From the NCBI GenBank assembly GCA_036258555.1, contig DATADL010000307.1, positions 1 through 8,242 of the forward strand: a DNA stretch of 8,242 nucleotides, in the 5' to 3' direction. The position numbers and the translations under genes are program-made. Source of the stretch: JALZEG01 sp036258555. Its GTDB lineage: Bacteria > Actinomycetota > CADDZG01 > WHSQ01. Under the pieces are notes generated by a model. It was not told where the DNA came from. It did not search any database and was given only the letters and a program-made list of their open reading frames with translations. This document shows positions 1 to 5,790 of this stretch, piece after piece; positions within the stretch are counted from its first letter, which is position 1; the number at the start of each line of letters is the position of its first letter.

Positions 1-1
1 G

Positions 2-928
2 TGGATCGACGCGATCTCGAACTCGTACGGGTTCTCGACCGCGTACCGAGACCGCGTCTACTCCGGCTCGAACACGCAGGCCCAGCGGCGCGCGACCGAG
101 CGCGGACAGACGATCTTCTTCTCCGCCGGGAACGGCCAGGCGAACGACTTCGCGGTGCCGAACACGACGACGTTCTCGTCTCAGGAGGGCCCGGACTGGA
201 TCGTGACCGTGGGCGCGGTCTCCCCCGGGACGCACGCGTCGTACTCCGGCCACGGCAAGCCCGCGGACATCGCGGGGATCGGGTCGAGCTATCCCGCGTC
301 CTACGGGGCGACGACCGTCTCCGGCAGCGGACAGGGTGGGTTCGGCGGCACCTCCAACGCGACGCCGACGATCGCGGGCACGTACGCGCGCGCCCTCTAC
401 ATGTCGCGGCTGGCGCTGCCCGGCCCGTCGCGCGTACAGAAGGGCGGGGTGATCGCGCGCGGGGGTCGGTTCGACTGCGCCGGCGTGCGCCGCGACTGCG
501 AGCTCGGCGACTCGAAGCTCACCGGCAAGGAGCTGCGCACGCGCCTGTTCATGGGCGCGGTGCACTCCGAGGCCGGGACCACGATCTCCTCCTTCCAGGT
601 CGGCCACATCCCGCCGGTGGGCGAGGAGGAGTTCCTCAGCGAGGGCCACGGGAGCTACTACGGCCGCGAGACCGGCAAGGACGCGGACTGGCTGAAGGAG
701 TTCGACCGGATAATGGGGCCGCTCGAGGGGCGCGCGAAGGAGCTGAAGCGACCCGAGGGCGAGCGCGAGTGGTTCGTCGTCGACTCCTACTGCAGGCAGC
801 ACCTGTGGGGGTTCTGGCGCGGCGGCTACTTCGTCCGCGGCAAGACCGAGCTGCCCGGCGACGACCCGGACTACCCCGTCCGCTCGTCGTGGGAGCGGTC
901 GTGCGAGTACCTCGCCCCACCGGGCTGA
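2..928 (+). CDS. Subtilisin-like (S8) serine protease, 3' part only
   Basis: This is the C-terminal 308 residues of a subtilase, which cleaves peptide bonds and is normally exported. The reading frame is open at the left edge, so the signal peptide, the propeptide and the catalytic Asp and His lie outside the window. What is visible is the SAGNG motif, whose Asn (131-133) would form the oxyanion hole, and GTSNATP, whose Ser (353-355) is the nucleophile. The Asn-Ser distance of 74 residues is close to that in subtilisin. GTSNATP is a variant of the usual GTSMAAP. After the catalytic core comes an extension of about 150 residues that I do not recognise. It holds four cysteines (translated residues 159, 166, 264 and 301), which fits a disulfide-bonded extracytoplasmic domain. 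The gene is probably co-transcribed with the phosphoesterase 19 bases downstream. The family call is secure; the substrate is unknown. Confidence 0.88.
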   Translation, partial: WIDAISNSYGFSTAYRDRVYSGSNTQAQRRATERGQTIFFSAGNGQANDFAVPNTTTFSSQEGPDWIVTVGAVSPGTHASYSGHGKPADIAGIGSSYPASYGATTVSGSGQGGFGGTSNATPTIAGTYARALYMSRLALPGPSRVQKGGVIARGGRFDCAGVRRDCELGDSKLTGKELRTRLFMGAVHSEAGTTISSFQVGHIPPVGEEEFLSEGHGSYYGRETGKDADWLKEFDRIMGPLEGRAKELKRPEGEREWFVVDSYCRQHLWGFWRGGYFVRGKTELPGDDPDYPVRSSWERSCEYLAPPG

Positions 929-947
929 TCGACGCGCTCGTCGCTAG

Positions 948-1433
948 TTGAAGGTCGCGGTCGTCTCCGACACGCACACGATGCGCGCGTCGCGGCCCGT
1001 CCCGCCGGGGGCCTGGCCCTATCTCGAGACCGCGGACCACATCCTGCACGCGGGCGACGTCTGCGATCCGGCCCTCCTCGACGAGCTCGCGGCGCTCGCG
1101 CCGGTGACCGTCGTGATGGGCAACTGCGACGGGTTCGACGTGCGCGACTGGGGAGCGACCGACACGGCCGAGGTCGAGCTGGACGGGGTGCGGATCGGGA
1201 TGGTCCACGACGGCGGGCCGCGCGACGGCCGGCGCCGGAGGATGCGGTCGCTGTTCCCGGAGGCGCGCGTGGTCGTGTTCGGCCACTCGCACATCCCGTG
1301 GAACGAAGACGAAGACGGCCTGCTGCTGTTCAACCCGGGCAGCGCCACGTGGAAGCGGCGGGCCCCGTTCACGTCGATGGGGCTGTTGTGGCTGACGGAC
1401 GGCGAGGTGGAGGCCGAGATCTTCCCCGTGTGA
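948..1433 (+). CDS. YfcE/MJ0936-type metallophosphoesterase
   Basis: This 161-residue cytoplasmic protein belongs to the calcineurin-like phosphoesterase family, whose YfcE/MJ0936 members hydrolyse phosphodiesters with two metal ions. The full set of metal-ligand motifs is present: DTH (8-10), HAGD (34-37), GNCD (58-61), His87 in MVHDG, and GHSH (112-115), followed by NPGS (129-132). The length is normal for a single-domain member. MVHDG replaces the more common HG form, a variant I associate with actinobacterial members. The start is taken as TTG at 948 because translation from there gives MKVAVVSDTH, which puts the first strand and metal motif at the usual N-terminal position. No clear ribosome binding site precedes it, and translational coupling to the protease 19 bases upstream is likely. 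The physiological substrate cannot be read from the sequence. Confidence 0.88.
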   Translation: MKVAVVSDTHTMRASRPVPPGAWPYLETADHILHAGDVCDPALLDELAALAPVTVVMGNCDGFDVRDWGATDTAEVELDGVRIGMVHDGGPRDGRRRRMRSLFPEARVVVFGHSHIPWNEDEDGLLLFNPGSATWKRRAPFTSMGLLWLTDGEVEAEIFPV

Positions 1434-1451
1434 CGCGGGGGCCGGACGCGC

Positions 1452-1486
1452 TCGGGGCTCCCCTCGTACCCAAAGGGGAGCCCCGA
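1452..1486. terminator. Perfect 13-bp hairpin after the phosphoesterase gene
   Basis: Bases 1452-1464 and 1474-1486 are exact inverted complements (TCGGGGCTCCCCT and its partner) around a 9-base loop. The hairpin begins 18 bases after the phosphoesterase stop and lies between two convergent genes, so it probably ends transcription from one or both sides. No T-run follows on either strand. That is common in high-GC actinobacteria, but it leaves the terminator role inferred. Confidence 0.6.
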
Positions 1487-1493
1487 AGCGGGT

Positions 1494-1602
1494 ATGCGCG
1501 GCCCTGGGGACGCCTTGCGGGCGAACCGCGCATCTCTCAGGGGGTGCAGGCCGCCCATCCAGCCTGGGGATTGCCTGGCGGCGAACCGGACAGGCGGCCT
1601 GC
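1494..1602. repeat. Two tandem structured repeat units (hairpins with a shared loop)
   Basis: Two hairpin units lie 60 bases apart. Unit 1 has an 8-bp outer stem, 1494-1501 with 1526-1533. Unit 2 has a 10-bp perfect outer stem, 1546-1555 with 1593-1602. The outer stems differ in sequence, but the enclosed parts match at 20 of 26 positions (1503-1528 against 1563-1588). Both read CCTGGGGA, then a short inner helix (1511-1514 with 1520-1523; 1572-1575 with 1580-1583), then GCGAACCG. Different stems around conserved loops suggest selection on RNA structure. The units may be a 3' UTR element of either convergent gene, a non-coding RNA or a REP-like repeat. I could not match them to a known riboswitch class. 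The strand is unresolved because both strands fold. Confidence 0.5.
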
Positions 1603-1614
1603 GGGTAGACCCTG

Positions 1615-1770
1615 TTAGGGAAGCGGGATGCAGCCCGACTCGTTGACGACGTCGCCGCCCTGGGCGGCCACGTGGAGCGAGTAGCAGACCTCGCTCGCCG
1701 ACGCCGGAGCGGCAGCGGCGAGACAGCCGGTCGCGATAGCGGCTGCCACGAGCAGACGTACCTTCTTCAC
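1615..1770 (-). CDS. Small secreted two-cysteine peptide, unknown function
   Basis: This 51-residue protein starts at GTG (1768-1770), chosen because GGAGGT lies exactly 6 bases upstream. It has a classic Sec signal peptide: KK and R in the first five residues, a hydrophobic stretch at about 6-19, then APASA followed by a predicted cut after residue 26 or so. The mature part is only about 25 residues. It holds Cys29 and Cys47, separated by 17 residues, in a VCYS...NESGC pattern that could form one disulfide-closed loop after export. Cys16 lies within the hydrophobic stretch, but the preceding ATG is a poor lipobox, so a lipoprotein is the less likely reading. The gene diverges from the PucR-type regulator. 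I do not recognise a named family and assign no function; the signal peptide and ribosome binding site make it a convincing gene. Confidence 0.75.
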   Translation of the reverse strand: MKKVRLLVAAAIATGCLAAAAPASASEVCYSLHVAAQGGDVVNESGCIPLP

Positions 1771-1776
1771 TCGAGC

Positions 1777-1782
1777 ACCTCC
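1777..1782 (-). promoter_or_regulatory. Strong ribosome binding site of the small peptide gene
   Basis: On the minus strand this reads GGAGGT, a near-perfect anti-16S match, 6 bases before the GTG at 1770. It fixes the start of the 51-residue peptide. It is one of only two clear Shine-Dalgarno sites in the window, which suggests this gene is translated efficiently. Confidence 0.8.
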
Positions 1783-1874
1783 CTCAGAGGACACCATTGG
1801 GGTCATGGTTCTGCCGCGCCGGGACCCCTCCTTTAGACGGATTGCGCCAGAACTCGCGCTTAGTCTTGGACAAG
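1783..1874. promoter_or_regulatory. Divergent promoter region, peptide gene and pucR-type gene
   Basis: This region separates the secreted peptide gene (minus) from the PucR-type gene (plus). TAGTCT at 1861-1866 fits an actinobacterial -10 (TAnnnT) and ends 8 bases before the ATG at 1875, which has no ribosome binding site, so a leaderless transcript is likely. I see no convincing -35. An inverted repeat, GGGGTC at 1799-1804 with GACCCC at 1823-1828, sits between the two genes and could be an operator, perhaps for the regulator itself. That role is inferred. Confidence 0.45.
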
Positions 1875-3035
1875 ATGTCGGTTGAACCACCCCGTGGGGG
1901 CGCGGTAGGCGAGTATCAGCTGGCTGCCATTGGCCAACTGGTAGAGCGCGTCGCTCCACGCTTCGATGACATCGTCGAGACGATGATGGACGCCTACACC
2001 ACCCGGATCCCGAGCTACGGCGCGGCCAGCGCCGAGCTGCGGGAGGACTTCCGCCAGGGGGCCCGCGCCAGCGTCTTCGCGGGGCTCGCGATCCTCAGGG
2101 GCTCGGTCTCCGCTCGCTCGCTCGGGGACCCCCTCGCCGACATCGGCCGCCGCCGGGCCCGCCAGGGTCTCCCGCTCCAGGACGTCCTGCTGGCGTTCCA
2201 GATCGGCGCACGAACGGTGTGGGAGACCCTGCTCGACGAGGTCCCGGACGACGCCGTCGAGCGGGCCGAGATCGTCACGGCTCTGATGAGCGCGCTGCTC
2301 GACCTGACCCAGGCCGCCACGACGTCGGTGTCGGCGGCATACGTGGAGGAGTCGGAGGCATTGCTCGCCGACGAGGAGCTCGACCTCCAGGTCATCGTCG
2401 AGGTCCTGTCCGGAGCACGGGGGACCGACCCGAACCTCTCCGAGCGCGCGCAGCGCCGTTCGGTCGACCTCGGCGCGATCGCGTGGTGCGTCGCGCGCTG
2501 TGTCCCGGAGGACGAGTCCGGGCAGTGGGTACGCGACCTGCGGCGCGCGCTTCCCGACGCCGCCGTGGGACGTCTCGAAGACGCCGTCGTCGCGTTCGTC
2601 CCGGGCGAGCAGCCCCCGAAGGTTGCCGACGTCTCGGAGCTGGGGCTTTCGGGCGCGGCCGATCCCGCGGAGGGAGCGCGCCGCGCGGTGGCGGCCGCGA
2701 AGGTGGCTGCGTACTTCGGGCAGGACGTCGTGAGCTACGACCACGTGGTGCCGCTGGCTGCGGTGCTCGACGCGCCCGACGAGGACCGCGTCGCGTTCGT
2801 CGAGGCCCACCTCGGAGCCCTGTTGCGGGACCCGCGCGGCGAGGACCTGGTCGCGTCCCTGGACGCGTACTACCGCCACGGGTCGATCGCGACGGCCGCG
2901 CGTGCGTTGTTCGTGCACCGGCACACGCTGGAATACCGGCTGAAGAGGATCGAGGACCTGGTCCAGGCGGACCTGTCGGATCCGGTCACGCGGCTGCTCA
3001 TGCAGCTGGCGCTCGTGCTCCGGGCCCCTCGCTAG
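1875..3035 (+). CDS. PucR-family transcriptional regulator
   Basis: This 386-residue cytoplasmic DNA-binding regulator has three parts. Residues 20-160 are helical and resemble the RsbRD N-terminal-like domain found in many actinobacterial PucR proteins, with the typical segment RRRARQGLPLQDVLLAFQIG (92-111). Residues about 198-245 resemble the divergent GGDEF-like middle domain. Residues about 325-386 form the PucR C-terminal helix-turn-helix, with SIATAARALFVHRHTLEYRL (337-356) holding the helix pair. No ligand is evident. The frame stays open to a TTG at 1797, but ATG at 1875 is preferred because the 26 extra residues would start inside the divergent promoter, show no domain, and lie upstream of a -10-like TAGTCT. 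The gene is divergent from the secreted peptide and its stop overlaps that of the convergent zincin-like gene. The family is clear; the targets are unknown. Confidence 0.85.
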   Translation: MSVEPPRGGAVGEYQLAAIGQLVERVAPRFDDIVETMMDAYTTRIPSYGAASAELREDFRQGARASVFAGLAILRGSVSARSLGDPLADIGRRRARQGLPLQDVLLAFQIGARTVWETLLDEVPDDAVERAEIVTALMSALLDLTQAATTSVSAAYVEESEALLADEELDLQVIVEVLSGARGTDPNLSERAQRRSVDLGAIAWCVARCVPEDESGQWVRDLRRALPDAAVGRLEDAVVAFVPGEQPPKVADVSELGLSGAADPAEGARRAVAAAKVAAYFGQDVVSYDHVVPLAAVLDAPDEDRVAFVEAHLGALLRDPRGEDLVASLDAYYRHGSIATAARALFVHRHTLEYRLKRIEDLVQADLSDPVTRLLMQLALVLRAPR

Positions 3036-4171
3036 GCGTCCTCGACCACGCGCTCGATCCACGCGAACGGGTCCTTGATCTCGTCGTACGACGGGAGGTT
3101 GTCGGGAGCGGCCCAGAGCGCGTTCAGCGCGGCGATCCCCTTCAGCTGCGCGACGGCCGCGCAGAACGTCGCCCCCGCCGCCTCGAGGTCCCTGTCGAAC
3201 GAGACCCCGAGGAGGGTCTTCAGCACGGCCTCGGCCTCGTTCGTCTGACTCCGGTGGCGCGCCATCCCCTCCTCGATCTGGCTCACGGGCCCGGGAAGCG
3301 TCTCCGCCACCGCGCCGGTTGCGTGGCGCGCGTATCCCTCGACTGCGGCGAGGAAGGACCGCAGGCGTCCGAGCGCGCGCTGGTGGCGGTCGGTCGGCAC
3401 CAGCGGCAGCGCGGCCCCCTCGCCGAGCCCGCCCTCCAGCGCCGCCGGGCCCTGCGACTGCAGGTCCATCATCCGCGTCTGCAGCTCGGCCACGTCGATC
3501 TCCATCGCGTCGACGACCTCGACGACGAGGCTGCGCCAGTAGCGGTCGATCCACGGCGCGTGCGAGACCACGAGGTGACGCGCGGAGCTGCCGAGACCGA
3601 GCCACCGTACGAAGAGCGGCTCGTCGAGGCCGTAGTCGACGACGAGACGCGCGACGTTCGGATCGACGAACAGCAGGTGGCCGTCGTCTGCGCGAGGTAT
3701 CGGGTGGTCGAAGCGTCCGACGACGTCGCGGGCGAGCCGCCCGACGAGCGTCCCGACCTGGATGCCGACGAGCAGCGGCGCGATCTGACCCAGCGCACCC
3801 GCGAGACCGGCGGGGGCCTCGTCGTCTTCGAGGCCGCCGGTCATGCCGCCGGAGAGCTTGTCCGCGACGCGCTCGAACAGCCACCCCCACGCGGCGAGGG
3901 TCGCCCGCGTCCAGTCGGCGCGGCCCATCGTCCGGACGGATGCGGGCTCCTCCACCGGGAGACGCGTGTAGCCGGCGAGCACGAGCTCGGCCTCGCGTAC
4001 GGCGTCGGCGAGCGCGCGCCCGCGCGCGGGATCGGGCGCCGCGTCGCCGTCTTGCACGGCGAGGGCGGTCCCGACCTGGGTCGCGATCTCGACGTTCACG
4101 GGCCCTTTGCTCGAGGCGAGGATGCGCTGGATCTCGCGGAACAGCGGGATGTCGCCCCAGGGCTCGCTCAT
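3032..4171 (-). CDS. Zincin_2/DUF2342 family protein lacking the HExxH zinc motif
   Basis: This 379-residue protein matches the actinobacterial 'zinc-dependent metalloprotease/putative hydrolase' family (TIGR03624, Pfam Zincin_2/DUF2342) along its full length. Visible family features are the N-terminal GDIPLFREIQRILASSKGPV (6-25), the tract GTLVGRLARDVVGRFDHPIP (140-159), LLFVDPN (166-172), and the C-terminal block with ALWAAPDNLPSYDEIKDPFA (351-370). In active members I recall a tryptophan-led segment carrying HExxH before a conserved proline. Here that place reads RWLGLGSSARHLVVSHAPW (189-207), and no HExxH occurs anywhere in the protein. It is therefore probably catalytically dead or uses a different site. 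The frame is intact, so it is not a decayed gene. The ATG at 4171 is the first start. A CACAAT hexamer 6 bases upstream may be its -10, giving a leaderless mRNA. Family certain by eye; loss of activity is inferred. Confidence 0.82.
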   Translation of the reverse strand: MSEPWGDIPLFREIQRILASSKGPVNVEIATQVGTALAVQDGDAAPDPARGRALADAVREAELVLAGYTRLPVEEPASVRTMGRADWTRATLAAWGWLFERVADKLSGGMTGGLEDDEAPAGLAGALGQIAPLLVGIQVGTLVGRLARDVVGRFDHPIPRADDGHLLFVDPNVARLVVDYGLDEPLFVRWLGLGSSARHLVVSHAPWIDRYWRSLVVEVVDAMEIDVAELQTRMMDLQSQGPAALEGGLGEGAALPLVPTDRHQRALGRLRSFLAAVEGYARHATGAVAETLPGPVSQIEEGMARHRSQTNEAEAVLKTLLGVSFDRDLEAAGATFCAAVAQLKGIAALNALWAAPDNLPSYDEIKDPFAWIERVVEDA

Positions 4172-4203
4172 CGATCCATTGTGGCCCCGGTACGCTCGGC
4201 GCG
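4172..4203. promoter_or_regulatory. 32-base divergent promoter region with back-to-back -10 elements
   Basis: Only 32 bases separate two start codons facing apart. On the plus strand TACGCT (4191-4196) ends 7 bases before the ATG at 4204. On the minus strand CACAAT (plus-strand 4178-4183) ends 6 bases before the ATG at 4171. Neither gene has a Shine-Dalgarno site. This spacing fits leaderless transcripts starting at or next to the start codon. The two promoters would overlap and probably compete. Confidence 0.5.
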
Positions 4204-5274
4204 ATGACGAGCGAGACTTCCACGGTCGCGATCACAGGATGCTCCGGCTACATCGGGACGCGATTGGTCGAGAGGCTGGCGTCCGACGAGTCGATCCGCA
4301 CGATCGTGGGGCTGGACGTCCACCCGCCCCGGACCCGTCACCCGAAGCTCGTGTTCGACGAGGTCGACGTGCGTAGCCCCGCGCTCGCCGCGCGCCTCGC
4401 CGGGGTCGACTGCGTCGTCCACCTCGCCTTCGTGACGGGGGCGGGGCGGGCCGGTGACGAGACCCAGATGCGCGACGTCAACGTCAACGGGAGCCAGAAC
4501 GTGTTCAAGAGCGCGGCGCGGGCCGGTGTACGGCGTCTCGTCTACACCTCGTCCGCCACCGTCTACGGAGCGCATCCCGACAACGAGGTCCCTCTGACGG
4601 AGGAATCGCCACTGCGCGCGAACCTCGACTTCAGCTACGCGGCGCACAAGCTCGAGGTCGAGTACGTGCTGAGAGAGCTCCGCGACGAGCTCTCCGAGAC
4701 CCACCTGATCGTGCTCCGCCCCGCGACCGTGCTCGGCCCCCACGCCGACAGCCCGTGGTCGCACCTCCTCGAGCAGCCTGTGCTGTTCGGCGTCGCGGGC
4801 CACATGCCACCGCTGCAAGTGGTGCACGAAGACGACGTCGCCCGGGCGCTCCACTGGGCGGTCACGACCTCCGAACAGGGGACGTTCAACCTCGCCGCCG
4901 AGGGGTGGCTAGAAGGCCCGGAGGCGGTCGCGCTCAGCGGGCGGCGGGTGCGCTTCCTGCCGGAGCCCGTCGCCTTCGGCCTCGCCGAGCGCATGTGGCG
5001 GCTCGGGATCTCGGAGGTCCCCCCGGGTTACCTCCACTACGCGATGCATCCCTGGGTCGTCTCGACCGACAAGCTCGCGGCGGCCGGTTTCACGTGCGAG
5101 CGGGGCCATGCGGAGACCCTGGACGAGACCGTCGCCGCGGCGCGGGGCGATCGGGCGGTCCGCATCGGGACGAGGCGTGTGAGGCGCGGGGACCTGCTGC
5201 GCGGCGCCGCCGCGGGGCTCGGGCTCGCGGGGGCCGCGCTCGCCCTGAGGTCGAGACGGAGGCCCGCGGCATAG
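4204..5274 (+). CDS. NAD-dependent epimerase/dehydratase (extended SDR) with hydrophobic tail
   Basis: This 356-residue protein belongs to the extended short-chain dehydrogenase/reductase superfamily, in which members act on nucleotide sugars or similar substrates with NAD(P). The Rossmann motif TGCSGYIG (11-18) carries GxxGxxG, and Asp38 at the end of strand 2 suggests NAD over NADP. The catalytic set is present: Ser117 in YTSSATVYG and Tyr145-x3-Lys149 in SYAAHK. LRPATVLGP (171-179) and VVHEDDVARAL (206-216) are typical of the epimerase branch. After about residue 330 the protein ends in a Gly/Ala/Leu-rich stretch (334-348) followed by RSRRR, which could be a weak C-terminal membrane anchor. 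The start is the ATG just after the -10-like TACGCT. The upstream open frame is antisense noise over the zincin gene. The substrate is unknown. I recall an SDR gene next to ylbL and DUF2342 genes in other actinobacteria. Confidence 0.87.
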   Translation: MTSETSTVAITGCSGYIGTRLVERLASDESIRTIVGLDVHPPRTRHPKLVFDEVDVRSPALAARLAGVDCVVHLAFVTGAGRAGDETQMRDVNVNGSQNVFKSAARAGVRRLVYTSSATVYGAHPDNEVPLTEESPLRANLDFSYAAHKLEVEYVLRELRDELSETHLIVLRPATVLGPHADSPWSHLLEQPVLFGVAGHMPPLQVVHEDDVARALHWAVTTSEQGTFNLAAEGWLEGPEAVALSGRRVRFLPEPVAFGLAERMWRLGISEVPPGYLHYAMHPWVVSTDKLAAAGFTCERGHAETLDETVAAARGDRAVRIGTRRVRRGDLLRGAAAGLGLAGAALALRSRRRPAA

Positions 5275-5443
5275 GGGAGGCCGGGTGCGCTAGCCTGGCA
5301 GGGAGGTCCCCGCGGGCGCAGAACGATCAGTGGGGACCACGTGCCCCGCTCCGGCGCACCGTCCGTGACGACTTCCGGACACCGCGGGATCCCGCCGGTG
5401 CAGGCGCGGCTTCGTACGCATTTCGAGTCCGAACGGAGGACGC
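5275..5443 (+). promoter_or_regulatory. Promoter and leader of the mreB pair, with two inverted repeats
   Basis: TAGCCT at 5291-5296 is a plausible -10, which would give a leader of about 140 bases. Two inverted repeats follow. The first is GGTCCCC (5305-5311) with GGGGACC (5332-5338), 7 bp around 20 bases. The second is a near-palindrome at 5380-5400, CACCGCGG and CCG-C-CGGTG around GATC, 8 bp with one bulged base. The first would lie at the very 5' end of the transcript. They may be operators or an attenuating leader. GGAGGA at 5435-5440 is the ribosome binding site for GTG at 5444, with slightly short spacing. I see no small gene in this stretch. Confidence 0.4.
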
Positions 5444-5779
5444 GTGATCTACCTGGTCATCATGTTCCTGGTCGCAGGAGCCGGCCTTTTCAGCCTGTGG
5501 CTCCAGCAGCGCCGCACGCGCGCTCATCTCGACACCGTCGACGGGTTCCGGTCCAGCCTCGAGGCCCTGTCGGCGGCCCCCGTCGTGCGGCCGCGGCGCC
5601 GCGCGCCGCAGCCGTCTCGCCGCGGCTCGGCGCCGAGAAGGGCCGCGGCGGCGACGCCGGGCCGGCGGGACGCGCCCCACCGAAGCGCGCCGTCGAGGCT
5701 CGACCCCGACCGCCGTGCCGCCGCCCGCAAGCGGATCGAGGCGCGCCGGCGCGCCGCGGCCCGCTCGCGCGCGCTCTAG
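5444..5779 (+). CDS. Small one-pass membrane protein with Arg-rich tail, next to mreB
   Basis: This 111-residue protein starts at GTG behind GGAGGA. Residues 2-20 form one transmembrane helix, followed at once by QQRRTRAH, so by the positive-inside rule the tail is cytoplasmic. Just after it comes DTVDGFRSSLEALS (30-43), a predicted short helix. The remainder is rich in Arg, Ala and Pro, with about 25 arginines in the whole protein, and ends in a basic helix (86-111). Its stop lies 11 bases before the mreB start, so the two are almost surely co-transcribed. The layout of an N-terminal TM, basic stretch, a VDxF...L..L-type motif and a basic tail recalls the N-termini of SepX/GlpR divisome membrane proteins, though this protein is much shorter. 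That similarity is from memory and weak. The membrane topology is solid; a role as MreB partner is a guess from position. Confidence 0.7.
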   Translation: MIYLVIMFLVAGAGLFSLWLQQRRTRAHLDTVDGFRSSLEALSAAPVVRPRRRAPQPSRRGSAPRRAAAATPGRRDAPHRSAPSRLDPDRRAAARKRIEARRRAAARSRAL

Positions 5780-5790
5780 GCGACCGCGAC

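Noticed and set aside
1..951. 316-codon open frame in frame 1 over the protease
   Set aside because: The frame-2 translation carries the SAGN and GTS subtilase motifs; frame 1 is arginine-rich noise.
1521..1590. tRNA-like GGTTCG strings on the minus strand
   Set aside because: No cloverleaf, anticodon arm or acceptor stem can be drawn around either copy.
1494..1602. Known riboswitch classes (glycine, c-di-AMP, ZTP, guanidine, cobalamin)
   Set aside because: Some short strings look alike, but the order of conserved blocks does not match any of these as I remember them, and no gene starts directly downstream on the plus strand.
1797..1874. Earlier TTG start for the PucR-type regulator
   Set aside because: The extra 26 residues match no domain, have no ribosome binding site, and would place the start inside the divergent promoter region.
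2219..4207. Long open frame (662 codons) on the plus strand
   Set aside because: It overlaps the end of the PucR-type gene and runs antisense to the zincin gene. The composition is typical of a GC-rich shadow frame, with no motif.
1860..4235. Long open frame (791 codons) on the minus strand through the PucR-type gene and the zincin gene
   Set aside because: Its translation is Arg/Ala/Asp/Pro repetitive with no domain, and it covers two well-recognised genes in other frames. Long stop-free frames are expected at this GC content.
5341..5790. N-terminal extension of MreB by 150 residues
   Set aside because: The frame is merely open. Canonical MreB begins at GTG 5791, and the region already encodes the small membrane protein in another frame.
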